Positions 51,301-58,499 of a DNA stretch of 64,000 nucleotides are shown here, one piece after another. The DNA comes from Alentia gelatinosa (Eukaryota; Annelida; Polychaeta; Phyllodocida; Polynoidae). The notes under the pieces were generated by a model. That model had not been told where the DNA came from. It saw nothing but the letters and a program-made list of their open reading frames with translations, and did no database searches. The position numbers and the translations under genes are program-made. The stretch is from contig OX465582.1 in assembly GCA_950022655.1 (NCBI GenBank), positions 94,254,704 through 94,318,703 on the forward strand, in the 5' to 3' direction. How positions within the stretch are numbered: the first letter of the stretch is position 1; every line of letters starts with the position of its first letter.

Positions 51301-52533
51301 TCCAGGGCCCTCCTGGGTACGGGCCAGTGTCAGGGTGGTGTCAACCAGGCCGGGAGGATCCTGGCGTAATCCAAAAGGCCAGGAATAACACTTCCCCGTG
51401 GGAAGGATTACGAGAAGAAGCATCCTGGATTTTAATAGGATCAAGGGATCTTGTAATCCAGGATTAGAATTGTCTAGGGTTACAGTGTGTCTGTCTGGGT
51501 ATACAATGCTGCAACATCAGATTAATATCATCTATAGCTGCGAGATGATCCGTATGAAGCATCCTTGTGAGATAAGTGCAGATCCTTGTGAGATTTAGTG
51601 CAAATCCTTGTGAGATTAGTGCAAACCCGTGAGCTTTGAGGATAAGTTTGTAGGTATTCGTAACTTAAGATTACTGATAGGAATAAAGATCTGTTAAATA
51701 AGGATGGGGGTTTTACACTTTTTCATGGAAATCCTTGCTTTCATTTCCAGTATATTAGATTATTTTTCTTGTATAAAAGGAAAATAATTTGAGCTTCATT
51801 CACATCAATAAAACAGTGGTTCGAACCTCCCCACCCCCATCTGCCCCAATCCATGTCCAATATTGATGCGTTTCCCATTTTCTCAGTCTCTCTGAGGCAG
51901 TAAATTCTACATGAATAATATTTCCACTCATTTCCCGACCGCAACTGATATCCCTGTTGAAATAAGATGTGATGGCGGAAGAATTCTTTTTTAGATTTTC
52001 TTTTTATTAGCAAAACAAAATCTGATTACAAATCAGTTCTTCCTGCTGCAATTTCGACATCAGTTGGTTACTGAATATATCCTAGGTTTGACATTATATC
52101 ACTGCTTAATTTACCTTCATCTTAGAATCATTGCTATGGTATCCTGTATTACTCTAACATAACCTTTCCAGAGAAAGATATTCTTATAAAATCCCCCTTA
52201 CAATATAGCAATCCAAGTCTCAGGATCATGTAATAGAATATTTATTCATGATGAAAACTTCTTGATATGTGTTGGCCGGTATTTGCGAATGACACCTGGG
52301 ATTTCCCACCTTCTGGACTACCTTGTTATTCTACCTTTTAAAGTACCATTTTTACAGTGATATTATCAAAATGGATAATTTGTTATCTTTCCTTTCCCTT
52401 CTTGCAGCAATTCGACTCCCGGAGAGATGTGGACCGGATAAACTCCTTCGATCAATTCGACAGTCGGATCCCAGCGTGTGGCGGTTGTACCAATAATGGA
52501 GGCTGTAAATGTATAGGCGAGAAAGGCAGCAGG
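24840..52533 (+). CDS. COL4A2: Type IV collagen alpha chain, alpha2-like, 5' part (3 exons)
   Basis: Partial gene join(24840..24889, 25046..25091, 52408..52533), 74 codons. It encodes a 32-residue signal peptide split over two exons, then an acidic/basic linker with two QFDSR motifs, then the 7S cysteine cluster, ending at the beginning of the collagenous domain. The order C-x2-C-x4-C-x-C followed by x-x-Glu-Lys-Gly-x-Arg is the hallmark of alpha2-like type IV chains, where Cys-x-Cys-x-x-Glu-Lys-Gly-x-Arg opens the triple helix. The protein would be secreted, form heterotrimers with alpha1-like chains in the ER, and build the basement membrane network. The rest of the roughly 1,700-residue chain lies right of the window. 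Intron 2 is 27.3 kb, very long for an invertebrate gene. The partner gene starts 1,057 bp away on the other strand. Confidence 0.85.
24890..25045 (+). other. COL4A2-like intron 1
   Basis: A short 156-bp GT..AG intron inside the signal peptide coding region, with a good polypyrimidine tract (CTTCTCGTGTTTCAG) before exon 2. It splits a Trp codon in phase 2. Confidence 0.8.
25046..25091 (+). CDS. COL4A2: COL4A2-like exon 2: hydrophobic core of signal peptide
   Basis: A 46-bp exon after a pyrimidine-rich TTTCAG acceptor. With the split Trp it encodes [16 protein letters not shown], then donor GTAAGTACGG. The hydrophobic run followed by Ala-His-Ala is a classic A-x-A signal-peptidase site, so the mature protein would begin with the Gln of exon 3. 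Intron 1 is only 156 bp (24890-25045). The exon ends in phase 0. Confidence 0.82.
26825..27120. mobile_element. REP-B copy
   Basis: Same orientation as 941-1228. It contains a clear hairpin, GTTTGAATCGCGTAGTAATTC with GAATTACGTAGCTATTCAAAC, then ATTTATCTCTCCC..CAGGGGTGAGATAA. Confidence 0.65.
27837..28391. mobile_element. REP-C hAT-like MITE, long form with internal triplication
   Basis: Runs from TAGACCTGCTCAAGTCTTTG to GGACTGGAGCCAGTCTAC. The terminal unit (GAGGAGGGTAGCCATAGGAT, GCAGGGACTGGAGCCAGT, GTATCCCAC) is repeated three times at a 47-bp period between about 28243 and 28384. The extended interior is shared with 5092-5525. Confidence 0.65.
29514..29843. mobile_element. REP-H MITE, 330 bp
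   Basis: The left terminus AAGTGGGATTCACACGATAG and the right CATCGTGTGAATCCCACTT are inverted repeats, identical over 18 bp. Inside are TTTGTCTGAGACAAAT and three tandem GTAGGGGT units (29643-29667). Copies at 33520-33741, 44790-45156 and 61893-62298. Confidence 0.7.
30287..31119. mobile_element. Two truncated REP-A copies flanking a REP-D insertion
   Basis: The left REP-A (30287-30547) has an intact AAGGCCCGTTTCCATTGGCC start but stops at GGTTCCTGAC. The right REP-A (about 30880-31119) lacks its start but ends GGCCACTGGAAACGGGCCTT. Both share AGCAGAAAAAGTCGTGGGGC. Between them is REP-D (30548-30868) with imperfect termini CCCACTAAGCGATTTTTGGG / GGCAGAAATTGCCTAGTGGG. Confidence 0.65.
31765..31986. 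mobile_element. REP-E MITE copy
   Basis: Reads from GGGGTCTGTTAAATAATTAA to TTAATTATTAAACAGGCCTC with internal CCTTGTACGAGGGTTAACG, ATTCAAGCTCGTACGCTAAG and CACATCGTCCCTGGGTCTCC. Confidence 0.65.
32102..32226. repeat. Foldback element
   Basis: The left arm TTTAATCTTGGCCACCGTAT (with GCATT) pairs with the right arm GAATGCGGTGGCCACGATTAA; GGAGTTTGGC and GCCAAAACTCC continue the stem. A short internal ACTTCATGAGGCAAAGCTGA sits in the loop. A second hairpin of the CTCTATACTC family is at 32025-32053. Confidence 0.6.
32824..32922. repeat. Foldback element
   Basis: The left arm TATTGACTGGTTTCAGATA plus CAGCCGTATG pairs with the right arm CATACAGCCG plus TATCTGAAACCAGTCTATA, about 30 bp with few mismatches around a 25-base loop. 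Confidence 0.65.
33520..33741. mobile_element. REP-H MITE, 222 bp
   Basis: Termini AAGTGGAATTCACACGGTGG and CCATCGTGTGAATCCCGCT. The interior contains ACATGTCTCAGGGAAATGGA and TTGTCTCAGACAAAC. Opposite orientation to the copy at 44790-45156. Confidence 0.7.
34797..35310. mobile_element. REP-P AT-rich element
   Basis: AAAGGCATATCGGACAAT and ATTGTAGGATATGCCTTT are terminal inverted repeats 514 bp apart. The interior is very AT-rich and holds two related motifs AAACCCATGTCAATTTCC (about 34832) and AAACCCATGTCATTTTCC (about 35003). A partial inverted copy with GGCATATTCCACAATTC and GTGGCGCCACCTGGTGATTT is at 50280-50580. Confidence 0.6.
35803..36282. mobile_element. REP-E MITE interrupted by REP-J
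   Basis: REP-E begins GGGGCCAGTTTGATAATCTA and ends CAGATTATTCAACGGGCCCC. Its interior is broken after AACCAACTTAGATA and resumes at ATATCTAAAATATGACAATA. The roughly 258-bp insert (35951-36208) carries REP-J landmarks (CAGTTTTCCATTTCC, GCCTCATTTATGCCAATAAA, GAACCTCCCC, CTCTCAAGGCAGAAAATC). Confidence 0.65.
36310..36458. mobile_element. REP-O MITE, 149 bp
   Basis: GGGCCATCCATAAAATATGT plus ACGCA at the left is inverted as TGCGTATGTACTTTATGGAT plus GGCC at the right, about 25 bp. The interior contains AAGAAGGAGCATACGCAAAA and a CACC run. A copy is at 61029-61207, with weaker fragments near 9070-9195 and 29029-29110. Confidence 0.65.
37321..37610. repeat. REP-B2 segment, tandemly repeated
   Basis: CCAACAAGTTTTGGTCAAA occurs three times (about 37341, 37468, 37538), twice followed by TTGTTCCCATGCT and TTAAAATATTC. 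The unit with CTTATCTTAAACTGCCTTAC and CCCCGATTAGCAATGAAAGT is nearly identical to 54370-54505. The segment ends with ATATGAACGAGG. Confidence 0.6.
37911..38138. mobile_element. REP-Q element with 20-bp inverted termini
   Basis: CCGGAGACACACCAAGCAAG and CTCGCTTGGTGCGTCCCCGG match at 17 of 20 inverted positions. Inside, GGCGGCGATATCTGGAATCG and GTCGGCGATTCTGGGGATCG form a second pair. A fragment of a further copy (GCCGGAGACACACCAAGCGA) follows directly at 38143. Confidence 0.6.
38330..38585. repeat. REP-J dispersed repeat
   Basis: Starts with CAGTTTTCCTCTTTTCCAAG and ends CACCTGACATCCCTG. It includes GGTTCAAACCTCCCCATACA and CAGTCTCTCTGAGGCAGTCA. Unlike the MITEs of the window it has no inverted termini. 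Confidence 0.6.
39074..39415. mobile_element. REP-G MITE carrying a REP-B fragment
   Basis: REP-G left end AGCTGGTTCCACCAATAAGA and interior ATCTTGTTATATCTTACAGT / CGACACCTCAAGACACATCG. The stretch 39130-39236 (GAGTAATTCACACGGCTTTG..CATAGGCTTCCTCTATA) is REP-B flank sequence inserted within it. Confidence 0.55.
41905..42220. repeat. REP-M dispersed repeat, second copy
   Basis: Aligns with 4455-4780 in the same orientation over about 320 bp with many substitutions. Shared blocks are CAGCTGACCATGA, TGTTTGGATCC, CAAGTTGACTGG, TGTTATTCAT and CATTCATCAATGATGA. Confidence 0.55.
42579..42727. mobile_element. REP-C hAT-like MITE with exact 8-bp target duplication
   Basis: A 149-bp element from TAGACTTTCTCAAGTCTTTG to GGGACTGGAGCCAGTCTAC, flanked on both sides by GTAGGCCT (42571-42578 and 42728-42735). 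Eight-bp target duplications are characteristic of hAT-superfamily transposons (P elements also make 8 bp). Each terminus is itself nearly palindromic. No coding frame, so non-autonomous. Confidence 0.82.
43218..43520. mobile_element. REP-B copy
   Basis: Opposite orientation to 26825-27120. It starts TTTATCTCACCCCTGGTATT, has the small palindrome GAGTATTTCGAAAAAATACT, GAAGGGTGAGATAAAT, then TCACGTGGCTTCACCTTGTG and ends TTCATAGGTTTCCTCC. Confidence 0.65.
43640..43870. promoter_or_regulatory. CpG-rich intronic block with nuclear-receptor half-sites
   Basis: A GC- and CpG-rich island inside an AT-rich intron. It holds GTGTCA-a-AGGTCA-g-AGGTTA (43754-43773), i.e. two overlapping DR1-type arrangements, and GGGTCA directly joined to AGGTCA (43794-43805), which includes TCAAGGTCA (43797-43805), the extended half-site of ERR/NR5A-type receptors. 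This could be an enhancer of the collagen pair; function is inferred only. Confidence 0.4.
43968..44460. repeat. REP-K dispersed repeat, second copy
   Basis: Shares ACTGTGGTATACGGATTCAA, AATAGTCCCTTTGTGCTATA, GGCGGCTCTGTAAACCACTC and TCCACAAAACCATCG with 3552-3905. This copy has an extra insertion with three CGATTTTCGC-type units near 44050-44080. Confidence 0.55.
44790..45156. mobile_element. REP-H MITE interrupted by REP-C
   Basis: REP-H interior (GGGTTCCATTTCCCTGAGAC, TGAACCCTGTGAGGTACATG) ends with the terminus CCGTGTGAATTCCACTT at 45156; the left terminus is missing. A 189-bp REP-C element (44941-45129) lies inside, flanked by ATGAATCC (44933-44940) and AGGAATCC (45130-45137), an 8-bp target duplication with one change. 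Confidence 0.7.
46181..46224. repeat. Short tandem duplication
   Basis: GGACGTTAGGGCCCACC occurs twice about 27 bp apart (46181 and 46208). Confidence 0.7.
46635..46856. mobile_element. REP-E MITE, best-preserved copy
   Basis: 222 bp bounded by GGGCCCCGTTTAATAATCTA and TAGATTATTAAACGGGCCCC, about 22-bp terminal inverted repeats. Subterminal GTACATGGAGACCC and GGGTCTACATGTAGGATC extend the symmetry. Non-coding. It is in inverted orientation to the copies at 2974 and 14142, so it shows the family end to end. Confidence 0.75.
47295..47444. mobile_element. REP-C hAT-like MITE with exact 8-bp target duplication
   Basis: A 150-bp element TAGACTGGCTCCAGTCCCTG..GACTTGAGCAAGTCTAC with TTGGTTAT on both sides (47287-47294 and 47445-47452). 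Orientation is opposite to the copy at 42579-42727. The exact duplication indicates a fairly young insertion. Confidence 0.82.
47627..47870. mobile_element. REP-B copy
   Basis: Starts TTTATCTCACCCCTTGTAG and ends CTCATAGGTTTCCTCTATAG, in the same orientation as 43218-43520, with a deletion in the palindromic flank. Confidence 0.6.
48187..48363. repeat. (TA)n microsatellite, long
   Basis: About 175 bp of TA dinucleotides with a few CA and TACATACTTACATA interruptions. Open frames here are artefacts. Confidence 0.95.
50280..50580. mobile_element. REP-P element, one terminus
   Basis: GAGGCATATTCCACAATTCA and GTGGCGCCACCTGGTGATTT match the inverted right end of 34797-35310, followed by an AT-rich interior. 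The second terminus is not visible before the REP-E copy that follows. Confidence 0.5.
50590..50770. mobile_element. REP-E MITE copy
   Basis: Contains GATGTGGGTCAACTTTATTC, TTATGGATGGCTAGGATTGT, CTTAGCGAATGAACTTAG and TAGATTATTCAACAGGCCCC. The left terminus is reduced. Confidence 0.6.
51561..51628. repeat. Three-unit minisatellite
   Basis: ATCCTTGTGAGAT(T)TAGTGC(A)A repeated three times at a 22-25 bp period. Confidence 0.7.
51715..51965. repeat. REP-J dispersed repeat
   Basis: The copy with the B-box-like palindrome GGTTCGAACC at 51822-51831 and CAGTCTCTCTGAGGCAGTAA at 51882. It runs to GCAACTGATATCCCTG. Confidence 0.6.
52408..52533 (+). CDS. COL4A2: COL4A2-like exon 3: linker and 7S cysteine cluster
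   Basis: 42 codons between acceptor CTTGCAG and donor GTAAGTACA, phase 0 at both ends. It opens with [14 protein letters not shown], then DQFDSRIP, then [13 protein letters not shown], and ends IGEKGSR. The four Cys followed by EKGSR match the start of alpha2-like type IV chains, where Glu-Lys-Gly-x-Arg is kept. The QFDSR pentapeptide occurs twice, 15 residues apart. The junction with exon 2 gives ..THA then QFDSR, i.e. the mature N-terminus. One Gly (of EKGSR) starts the collagenous register, which must continue in an exon outside the window. Confidence 0.9.
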
Positions 52534-52558
52534 GTAAGTACAACCATGACTTTCAACC

Positions 52559-52797
52559 TTTTTTTTTTATTTTAGCAATTTTTAAGGGGATATTGTGTTA
52601 CACAATCACTGAATTTGGCTATACAGCCGTTCTTCCTCTCGGGCCCTAGGCCCCTACTCCTCATTCTAATAGCGGGTGTTAAGCCGAATGGGAAGTGGGC
52701 ACCATTTTTGTGTAAGTCTTTGGTATGACGCGACCGGGGTTTGAACCCACGACCTCCCATGCTTGAGGCGAACACCCTTACCACTGCGCAGTCATTC
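52559..52797 (-). mobile_element. tRNA-derived SINE
   Basis: On the minus strand the head reads TGACTGCGCAGTGGTAAGGG (pol III A box, about 52779-52790), then TTCGCCTCAAGCATGGGAGG, then GTGGGTTCAAACCCCGG (B box, 52737-52748) at tRNA-like spacing. It continues with a 130-bp unrelated body and ends in an A-rich tail (TAAAATAAAAAAAAAAGG, 52559-52575). It inserted 25 bp beyond the exon 3 donor of the alpha2-like gene, antisense to it. Tail and body rule out a functional tRNA gene. Confidence 0.75.
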
Positions 52798-52800
52798 TAT

Positions 52801-53088
52801 AGGCCCGTTTCCATGGCCGACGGAAACGGCTGAGATGTTTTGAGTTACCCAGAGAATCTGTCGGTGGTGCCACCGACTGTGCGTCGGTTTAAAAAAATCG
52901 GTGAGGGTAGTAGATTTCACTCAGTGGTGGTTGGTGGCACATTGCGTAATCAAAGCAGAAAAAAATGTTGGTCATTTCACGAGCTGGGTCGTTTCAAGTC
53001 ACCGTTTTTGGGTCAGCAGTGCCAATAGTCCATTGGTGGTTCCTGACTTAAAATAGGTGATGGGAAATCGGCCAATGGAAACGGGCCT
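52801..53088. mobile_element. REP-A MITE, full copy
   Basis: AGGCCCGTTTCCATGGCCGA at the left and TCGGCCAATGGAAACGGGCC at the right, 288 bp. The interior has CTGTCGGTGGTGCCACCGAC, GGTGAGGGTAGTAGATTTCA and CAGTGCCAATAGTCCATTGG. It abuts the 5' end of the SINE. Confidence 0.72.
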
Positions 53089-53094
53089 TGAAAA

Positions 53095-53382
53095 CCATTT
53101 TCCACTGGCCAACTATTCGCCACTGAACCACCAATGCCAGATCGGTGAATGGAAACAGGCATGCAGAGAAGTGCTGGTTGATTGATTGGGTACAGATTAT
53201 GCAATAAGGTCACCAGTAAAAGACATCTGTCGGTATGGACCTGTCAAATGCAGCAGACACAAGGCATACACTGCACCCTCACCAACTTTTAGACACTGAT
53301 GCGCAGTCATTGGCCACCACTGACCGACTAAAAGGAGAACTCAGTAAAATCGGTTTCGTTTTCGTCGGCCACTGGAAAATGG
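53095..53382. mobile_element. REP-A-related MITE with perfect 16-bp termini
   Basis: CCATTTTCCACTGGCC (53095-53110) and GGCCACTGGAAAATGG (53367-53382) are exact inverted repeats, 288 bp end to end. The interior has AACCACCAATGCCAGATCGG and GAACTCAGTAAAATCGGTTT. It sits 6 bp from the REP-A copy on its left. Confidence 0.7.
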
Positions 53383-54349
53383 CTTCATGTCTTTCCTTTT
53401 AAGGTGGACACATATCTACACCCAGAACCAACTTCAAATTATGAATCGAAACCGATTGTATCTGTAACAATGCTTCTAGTAGTAGTTAAAAACTAGCCCA
53501 CTTATCCTTATGTGCTCATTTTAGACTTTTCAGATATATTCTTGCCTTCTTTTCCAACTGGGTGACTACAACTGCACAATGTGGGAAAGTGTTATTTCCC
53601 GCGGAAATAAAGCGCAAAGTGCAATAACCTTTGGTCTACAGTATGAATTAAAAACATATATCGAGTATCGTTAGACGAGGCGTGTGTCGAATCCGAGAAT
53701 TTTTTAGATTCATTTTGATCTACAACCAGACATCTGGAAAATTAGAAGCATAAAAACATATATCGAGCTTAGAACCGACTTTATAAAAAAAGGGAATTCA
53801 ACTTCCTGGTGATGTCCTAGATCCAAAGTTATTTTGCCTCACGATTTGTTTCTGTCAGACAACCAGAATGTTATCAGTAAAATGTAAGTGAAAAACAACC
53901 CCACTTTCTCCCTTTTGCAACAGAACAACCGGTAACTGTCTCCCGCAACGATCACCTTGAATTTCTTCTTTTATTTCATTGTTTATACTGCCTCCAATCA
54001 GCTGTTAGGTAGCTGGTTTGAATATGAAGACAGTCCTAAGTACTCACTCACAGGACAGTATCCCATTATGCATGCACATAAAATGTTTTGCATATCCGTG
54101 GATACGCTCTCATCGATGCTAGGAAAAAACTACTGGCCAACTGGAATACTTGTTTTATTACATAGAACTATGGAAAACGTTGTTATTTATATCGCAATTT
54201 AATCGAGATTAGGCCCAGCGAGCACCCATATCGATGCATCCAACACTTCCTACACTGTACGGAATGCTTTATGTTTCTGGGGTTGAGTTAATCAACAAAT
54301 TTGCCGCTTCCTGTCAGATGTCAATGCAGCGCAAGTTAAGGACCTTGAG

Positions 54350-54752
54350 GTTTGAATCGGGGTGGGCAACATTGTTCCCATGCTCTTTAAAAGATTCATC
54401 AGCTCTTATCTTAAACTGCCTTACTAGTGGCAACAATAATACTGTGACTACCCCGATTAGCAATGAAAGTAGAGACCAACAAGTTTTGGTCAAATTCGGC
54501 GAGTTTGTTGCAGAGTGATATGAACGAGGCGATAGCCAAGTAAATATCACATAGCTTGAAATGAGTTGAAAAACAATGATTTTGACCAAAATAAGTTTCT
54601 TCCTGCATTTATCTCACCCCTGTACACACTAAAGAATGGATGATGCACAGGATATAGACCATGGAGAATGGACTGCAATATCCGTAGGGGCATAGAGAAT
54701 GAGTTCCCAATGTTAAATCTATGGGACGAAAATACTAGGGGTGAGATAAATG
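54350..54752. mobile_element. Compound REP-B/B2 element
   Basis: A 54370-54505 block nearly identical to 37372-37560, followed by GAACGAGGCGATAGCCAAGT, TTTATCTCACCCCTGTACAC and CTAGGGGTGAGATAAAT. Same order as 1841-2302. Confidence 0.6.
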
Positions 54753-56454
54753 AAAGTAAGGGTAACCAATTCAATAATGTAGTGATTGTAAAGTAATGTG
54801 ATGATGTCAAGCTGCTACAGATGCATTCACATTTCAGTGTGTGTTTAATACATTATCCCTGGGTGAGAGCACTATATTATACTCAGGATATGGGGTTCCT
54901 GGTACTCAATCCCCATAGGAAAGAGGATAGGACAGGGAGCCTTTGTTGTACAGTTCATGTTCGCATTTTTCGTTAAAAGAGTCGAAGTAAATAAAGACAG
55001 AAAAGCTAAGGAATAAGATGCCGTTGTGCGGTCTGCAAAACCATCCACACTCCTGCCATTGTGTTGAGGCGAGGGGTTGTTTTATACCTGTGTTATTGTC
55101 CATTGTCTAGGCTAAAACCTTCCTTTAATGTCCTGTCTAATGTTTCCAGGCAATAAATAAGTCAAAATAAATAGCCCTACCTTTTGACGTGGGGATAGGA
55201 AAAATCCTCAAGAGCAGACTCAGTATCATGTGGTAGAAGTATGATGTGGGATCACGTAGGACAAACTGAACAAAAGATCCAAGAATCATCCTTCAACACC
55301 CGTCAATTGTAAGAATAGTTACAGACCCCCTCCTCCAAAAGTAGCACACACCAAAACATTTAAAAGTCACTCAGCACAAGACGTTATAAGATGGCCTTTT
55401 AAAATGAAAAATAGTTAAAACATACTTTAAAATCCAGTAAGTGTCTATTTGAATTGTCTCTGGTTCTGTCCAGCGTATACGGACTAATGCTAATAGTAAA
55501 TAAGCCTGGAACGAGGTAGTTACGAGCTAGTTACGACTAGTATGTTCAATATCAATGCTGCCATGGGCTATTCTTAATGCATTCCCATTTTTAACCAAGG
55601 GAAAGTATACTGGATAGATCGGAGATGACGTCACTTGTGGCAGCGGGAAATGCTAACACACTCTCCTAGCATAGATCCTGCGCTCTACTTCCTGTGGCCG
55701 CTTGTATCTCTGCACTGACCTGCCTGTTTGGGACAAAATCTGCCCCATCCACCAGTTTTTCTGATATTCTAAATTCTTAGCACTTTGGGGAGTATTTTGT
55801 GTTCTAAATTGTCAACGTAACACATGTGCTCACTCAAAGGAGCAGTTTCAAATGTGGATTTACATTATAAATTGGTTTAACACTAAAAATAAAACAGCAG
55901 TATTGTTTGTGAAGCTTATTTAACAATTCCTATATTTCAGAACTCATAATACATGATTTTTTTTAGTTTCATAACTTTTGACAGTTATGCTGTTTTTAAT
56001 AATAAATGTTAGCTCCCCCCCCCCCCCCTCTCGGTCCTTAGTGGTTACCCAGGGACGCAGCAAATGCATCACTGGGTTGAGACAGAGATTAGGGAGCGCT
56101 AGCACCGCAAAGGATCTGGTAGGAGAGTGTAGCATAACGTTGTTAGTTTTTTGGTAGGAGTGGCGTTGGGTGTGTTGTTGTGGTTGCTGGAAGTAGCGTT
56201 ATGTTACTGGAGTAGGACTGGTAAACTGCTGACCCACGGTAAAATGCTACCTGTCCTCCTGTGTGTATGACTACGTGTGCTGTCCTTGACAATTAGTCAT
56301 AGGTGTACTGCTGTAGTCTGTTGTAACCTAGTACAGCGAGCATGTCGTCCGCAGGCAGTTCCGTAGTATAACGCCCAGACCCTCCTTCACCTATTACCAA
56401 CGATGAGGCTCAAATTGAGGCTGGAATTCCTGATTTGGAAATATGAATATTCAA

Positions 56455-56640
56455 TTTTATCATAGCCTGGTATAAATGTCCATAGGATTGACGTTGAGAA
56501 CTTGTTCTCAACAGGCTTGCGAGTGCGGTAACCCGTTCTCAATGGGCGATAAGCAGATGAATATTACCAGGCTAAGATATAATGAGAAACATATTCGTGT
56601 TTGGTCTGGAATATTCACTCGGCTATCGCCTCGTTCTTAT
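56455..56640. mobile_element. REP-B/B2 fragment
   Basis: TAAATGTCCATAGGATTGAC, GTTGAGAACTTGTTCTCAAC (a perfect palindrome) and CACTCGGCTATCGCCTCGTT mark a diverged copy with degraded TATCTCACCCC borders. Confidence 0.5.
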
Positions 56641-56821
56641 TACAGCACACTCCAAACTAGATGGCGAATGGGGACACAGGCCAAACACTCATCATTTTCT
56701 CATCGAGACCTAATTCACTCAACTCAATACCATCATATGTTGGTGAATTGCATTGGTTATAATGATACCTCTGGGTAACACAATACCTATAGGTTTTGTT
56801 TGCCTCACAACTACTTTAGTA

Positions 56822-57250
56822 TACTGTACTTAAATTTGTTAAAGGTTTCTCAACCTAGTAGCTTTTTCAGGAGAGTGAAATGTATCCCATCCAAATATAT
56901 TCAAATTTGTTTAAGGTTTCCCAAACTAGGAGCTTCTGCAGTAGGGTTAGATGTATCCTACCAAAGCATACTTAAATTTGTCAAAGGTTTCTCAAACAAG
57001 GAGCTTTTTCAAGAGAATGAAATGTATCCCATCCAAGTATATTCAAATTTTTTTAAGGTTTCCCAAACTAGGAGCTTCTGCAGTAGGGTTAGATGTATCC
57101 TACCAAAGCATACTTAAATTTGTTAAAGGTTTCTCAAACTAGGAGCTTGTGCAGTAGATTTGCATACATGTATCCCATCCAAGTATACTTAAATCTGTTA
57201 AAGGTTTCTCAAACTAGGAGCTTCTGCTGTAGAGTTTTAGATCTATCCCA
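56822..57250. repeat. 71-bp satellite, about six units, dimer pattern
   Basis: Units begin TTTGTTAAAGGTTTCTCAA and carry CTAGTAGCTTTT or CTAGGAGCTTCTGCAGTAGG. Units 1 and 3 (GAGAGTGAAATGTATCCCATC) alternate with 2 and 4 (GGGTTAGATGTATCCTACCA), so the array is organised as a roughly 142-bp dimer for its first part and then decays. The unit length is not a multiple of three and all three plus frames are open in places, so the open frames here are repeat artefacts. Confidence 0.8.
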
Positions 57251-57367
57251 TCCAGCTTCCAATGTACAGCCTACACTAGCTTCAGGAGAGTTCCCAGGCA
57301 ATGGGAACATTGGCTATGGTCGTTGTGTGCTGGGGATGAGAGAGGGGGAGGCTTTGAGGAGCTGTCC

Positions 57368-57420
57368 CACCCACCGCCCACCACCCACCACCCACCACCC
57401 ACCACCCACCACCCACCACT
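57368..57420. repeat. (CCCACCA)n minisatellite
   Basis: About seven 7-bp CCCACCA units. G-rich on the minus strand, so it could form unusual DNA structure. Confidence 0.9.
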
Positions 57421-58499
57421 CACCTCCAAGACGCCCCACCACCCTGTGCACCTCCCACACGGCCCAGCGGCAGTCCAGATGGCTGCCACAGACGTGTAGG
57501 TAAAACCATGGCAACCTCAGGTAACCCTAACTGTGGGGGAGGATCCAACCCAACCTTCATTAGGCGGTCACCATAGCAACGTAGCCCCTGGCCCACTGAC
57601 TGGGCAAAGAGGATCTACCAGACCTACCAGACCGCTCGTGTTAAACAGAAGAGAAGATGAAGGTCTCAACGCTTGTAGTTTTTAGAGGGTAGTCTGTGTA
57701 CACTGATTTTCCATAGATTTATATTATTTGGTGGTCTATGTGTTGCTATGCCAACTCAGCCTTTTTTCGAGAGCTGATGGTTCTTATTAATGAGATACGA
57801 TGTGATTTAGATTTGTAAACAAATTGTATGAATTATATGCCAAACCAAAAGAATCCTGATTTTAAATTGATATTGTTATTAATTATACTTGTTGCTTATA
57901 CATGAGTTTTGACATAACGTTTCGGCCAATGTTGGCCTTCTTCAGGTGTACATACTCTCCTCTCCCAAGCACTGAAGTATATTTTGGGAGCAAGGAAAAC
58001 ACAAGTATTGTAATTTTCTTGCTGACTTGCCTCTTTTTGACTTACGTAGACCCCGTGATATTCCTGTAATTTCAAATAAACACATCATTTTTTTTTTACA
58101 AATAAATGATTCCAGCCTGCAGACAGTTTATGTGTCAATAGATAAGCCGAAAACGAGTTTCAGGTTTACATGTAATATGTTGAATAGATTCTAACAATTA
58201 CCATAATGCCTCGGCATTAGGAGGGACCTAGGAACATCAAAGAGCATATTTAAGTATTATATCGGAGTTGTTTGTAAACCCTTGGGCAACAAACAGTGGG
58301 GTGCCTCTCAATATTACACAGGTGTTTATGTACCGAACCCAAGTCCTATTTTTGTAGAGCGTACTTGTGGTACCCCCTCACAGAGAAACAATATATTCAT
58401 ATGGGACTCCAAATGGCTATATATATATATGAGCCGACCATTTTGACTACCATTAGGCACTGTTAGACCTTCATCTTGTAGCCTTATTCTATATTATTG

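Larger units (their letters stand above)
25092..52407 (+). other. COL4A2-like intron 2, 27.3 kb
   Basis: Giant intron between the signal peptide and the 7S exon. No nested gene is supported; all open frames are short and most overlap repeats. It holds repeats listed separately plus these stretches in which I recognise nothing: 25640-26820, 28400-29000, 31130-31760, 33750-34560, 38590-39070, 40140-40900, 40980-41890, 45165-46170, 46870-47280, 48380-50270 and 50780-51390. Simple tracts include three GGAGGCTGGA units (25361-25391), a G-rich block (27508-27572), C tracts (34567-34581, 45848-45860), a G tract (39752-39768), CCA repeats (about 36578-36605) and GGGT repeats (about 36945-36965). A CpG-rich putative regulatory block lies at 43640-43870. 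Confidence 0.8.

Noticed and set aside
52721..52797. Functional tRNA gene
   Set aside because: A and B boxes are present, but the stem pairing is poor and the sequence continues into a body with an A-rich tail, which marks a SINE.
56800..57503. Overlapping 63-136 codon frames with repeated LKVSQ-like peptides
   Set aside because: They come from the 71-bp satellite, whose unit is not a multiple of three; the repeats appear in shifted frames.
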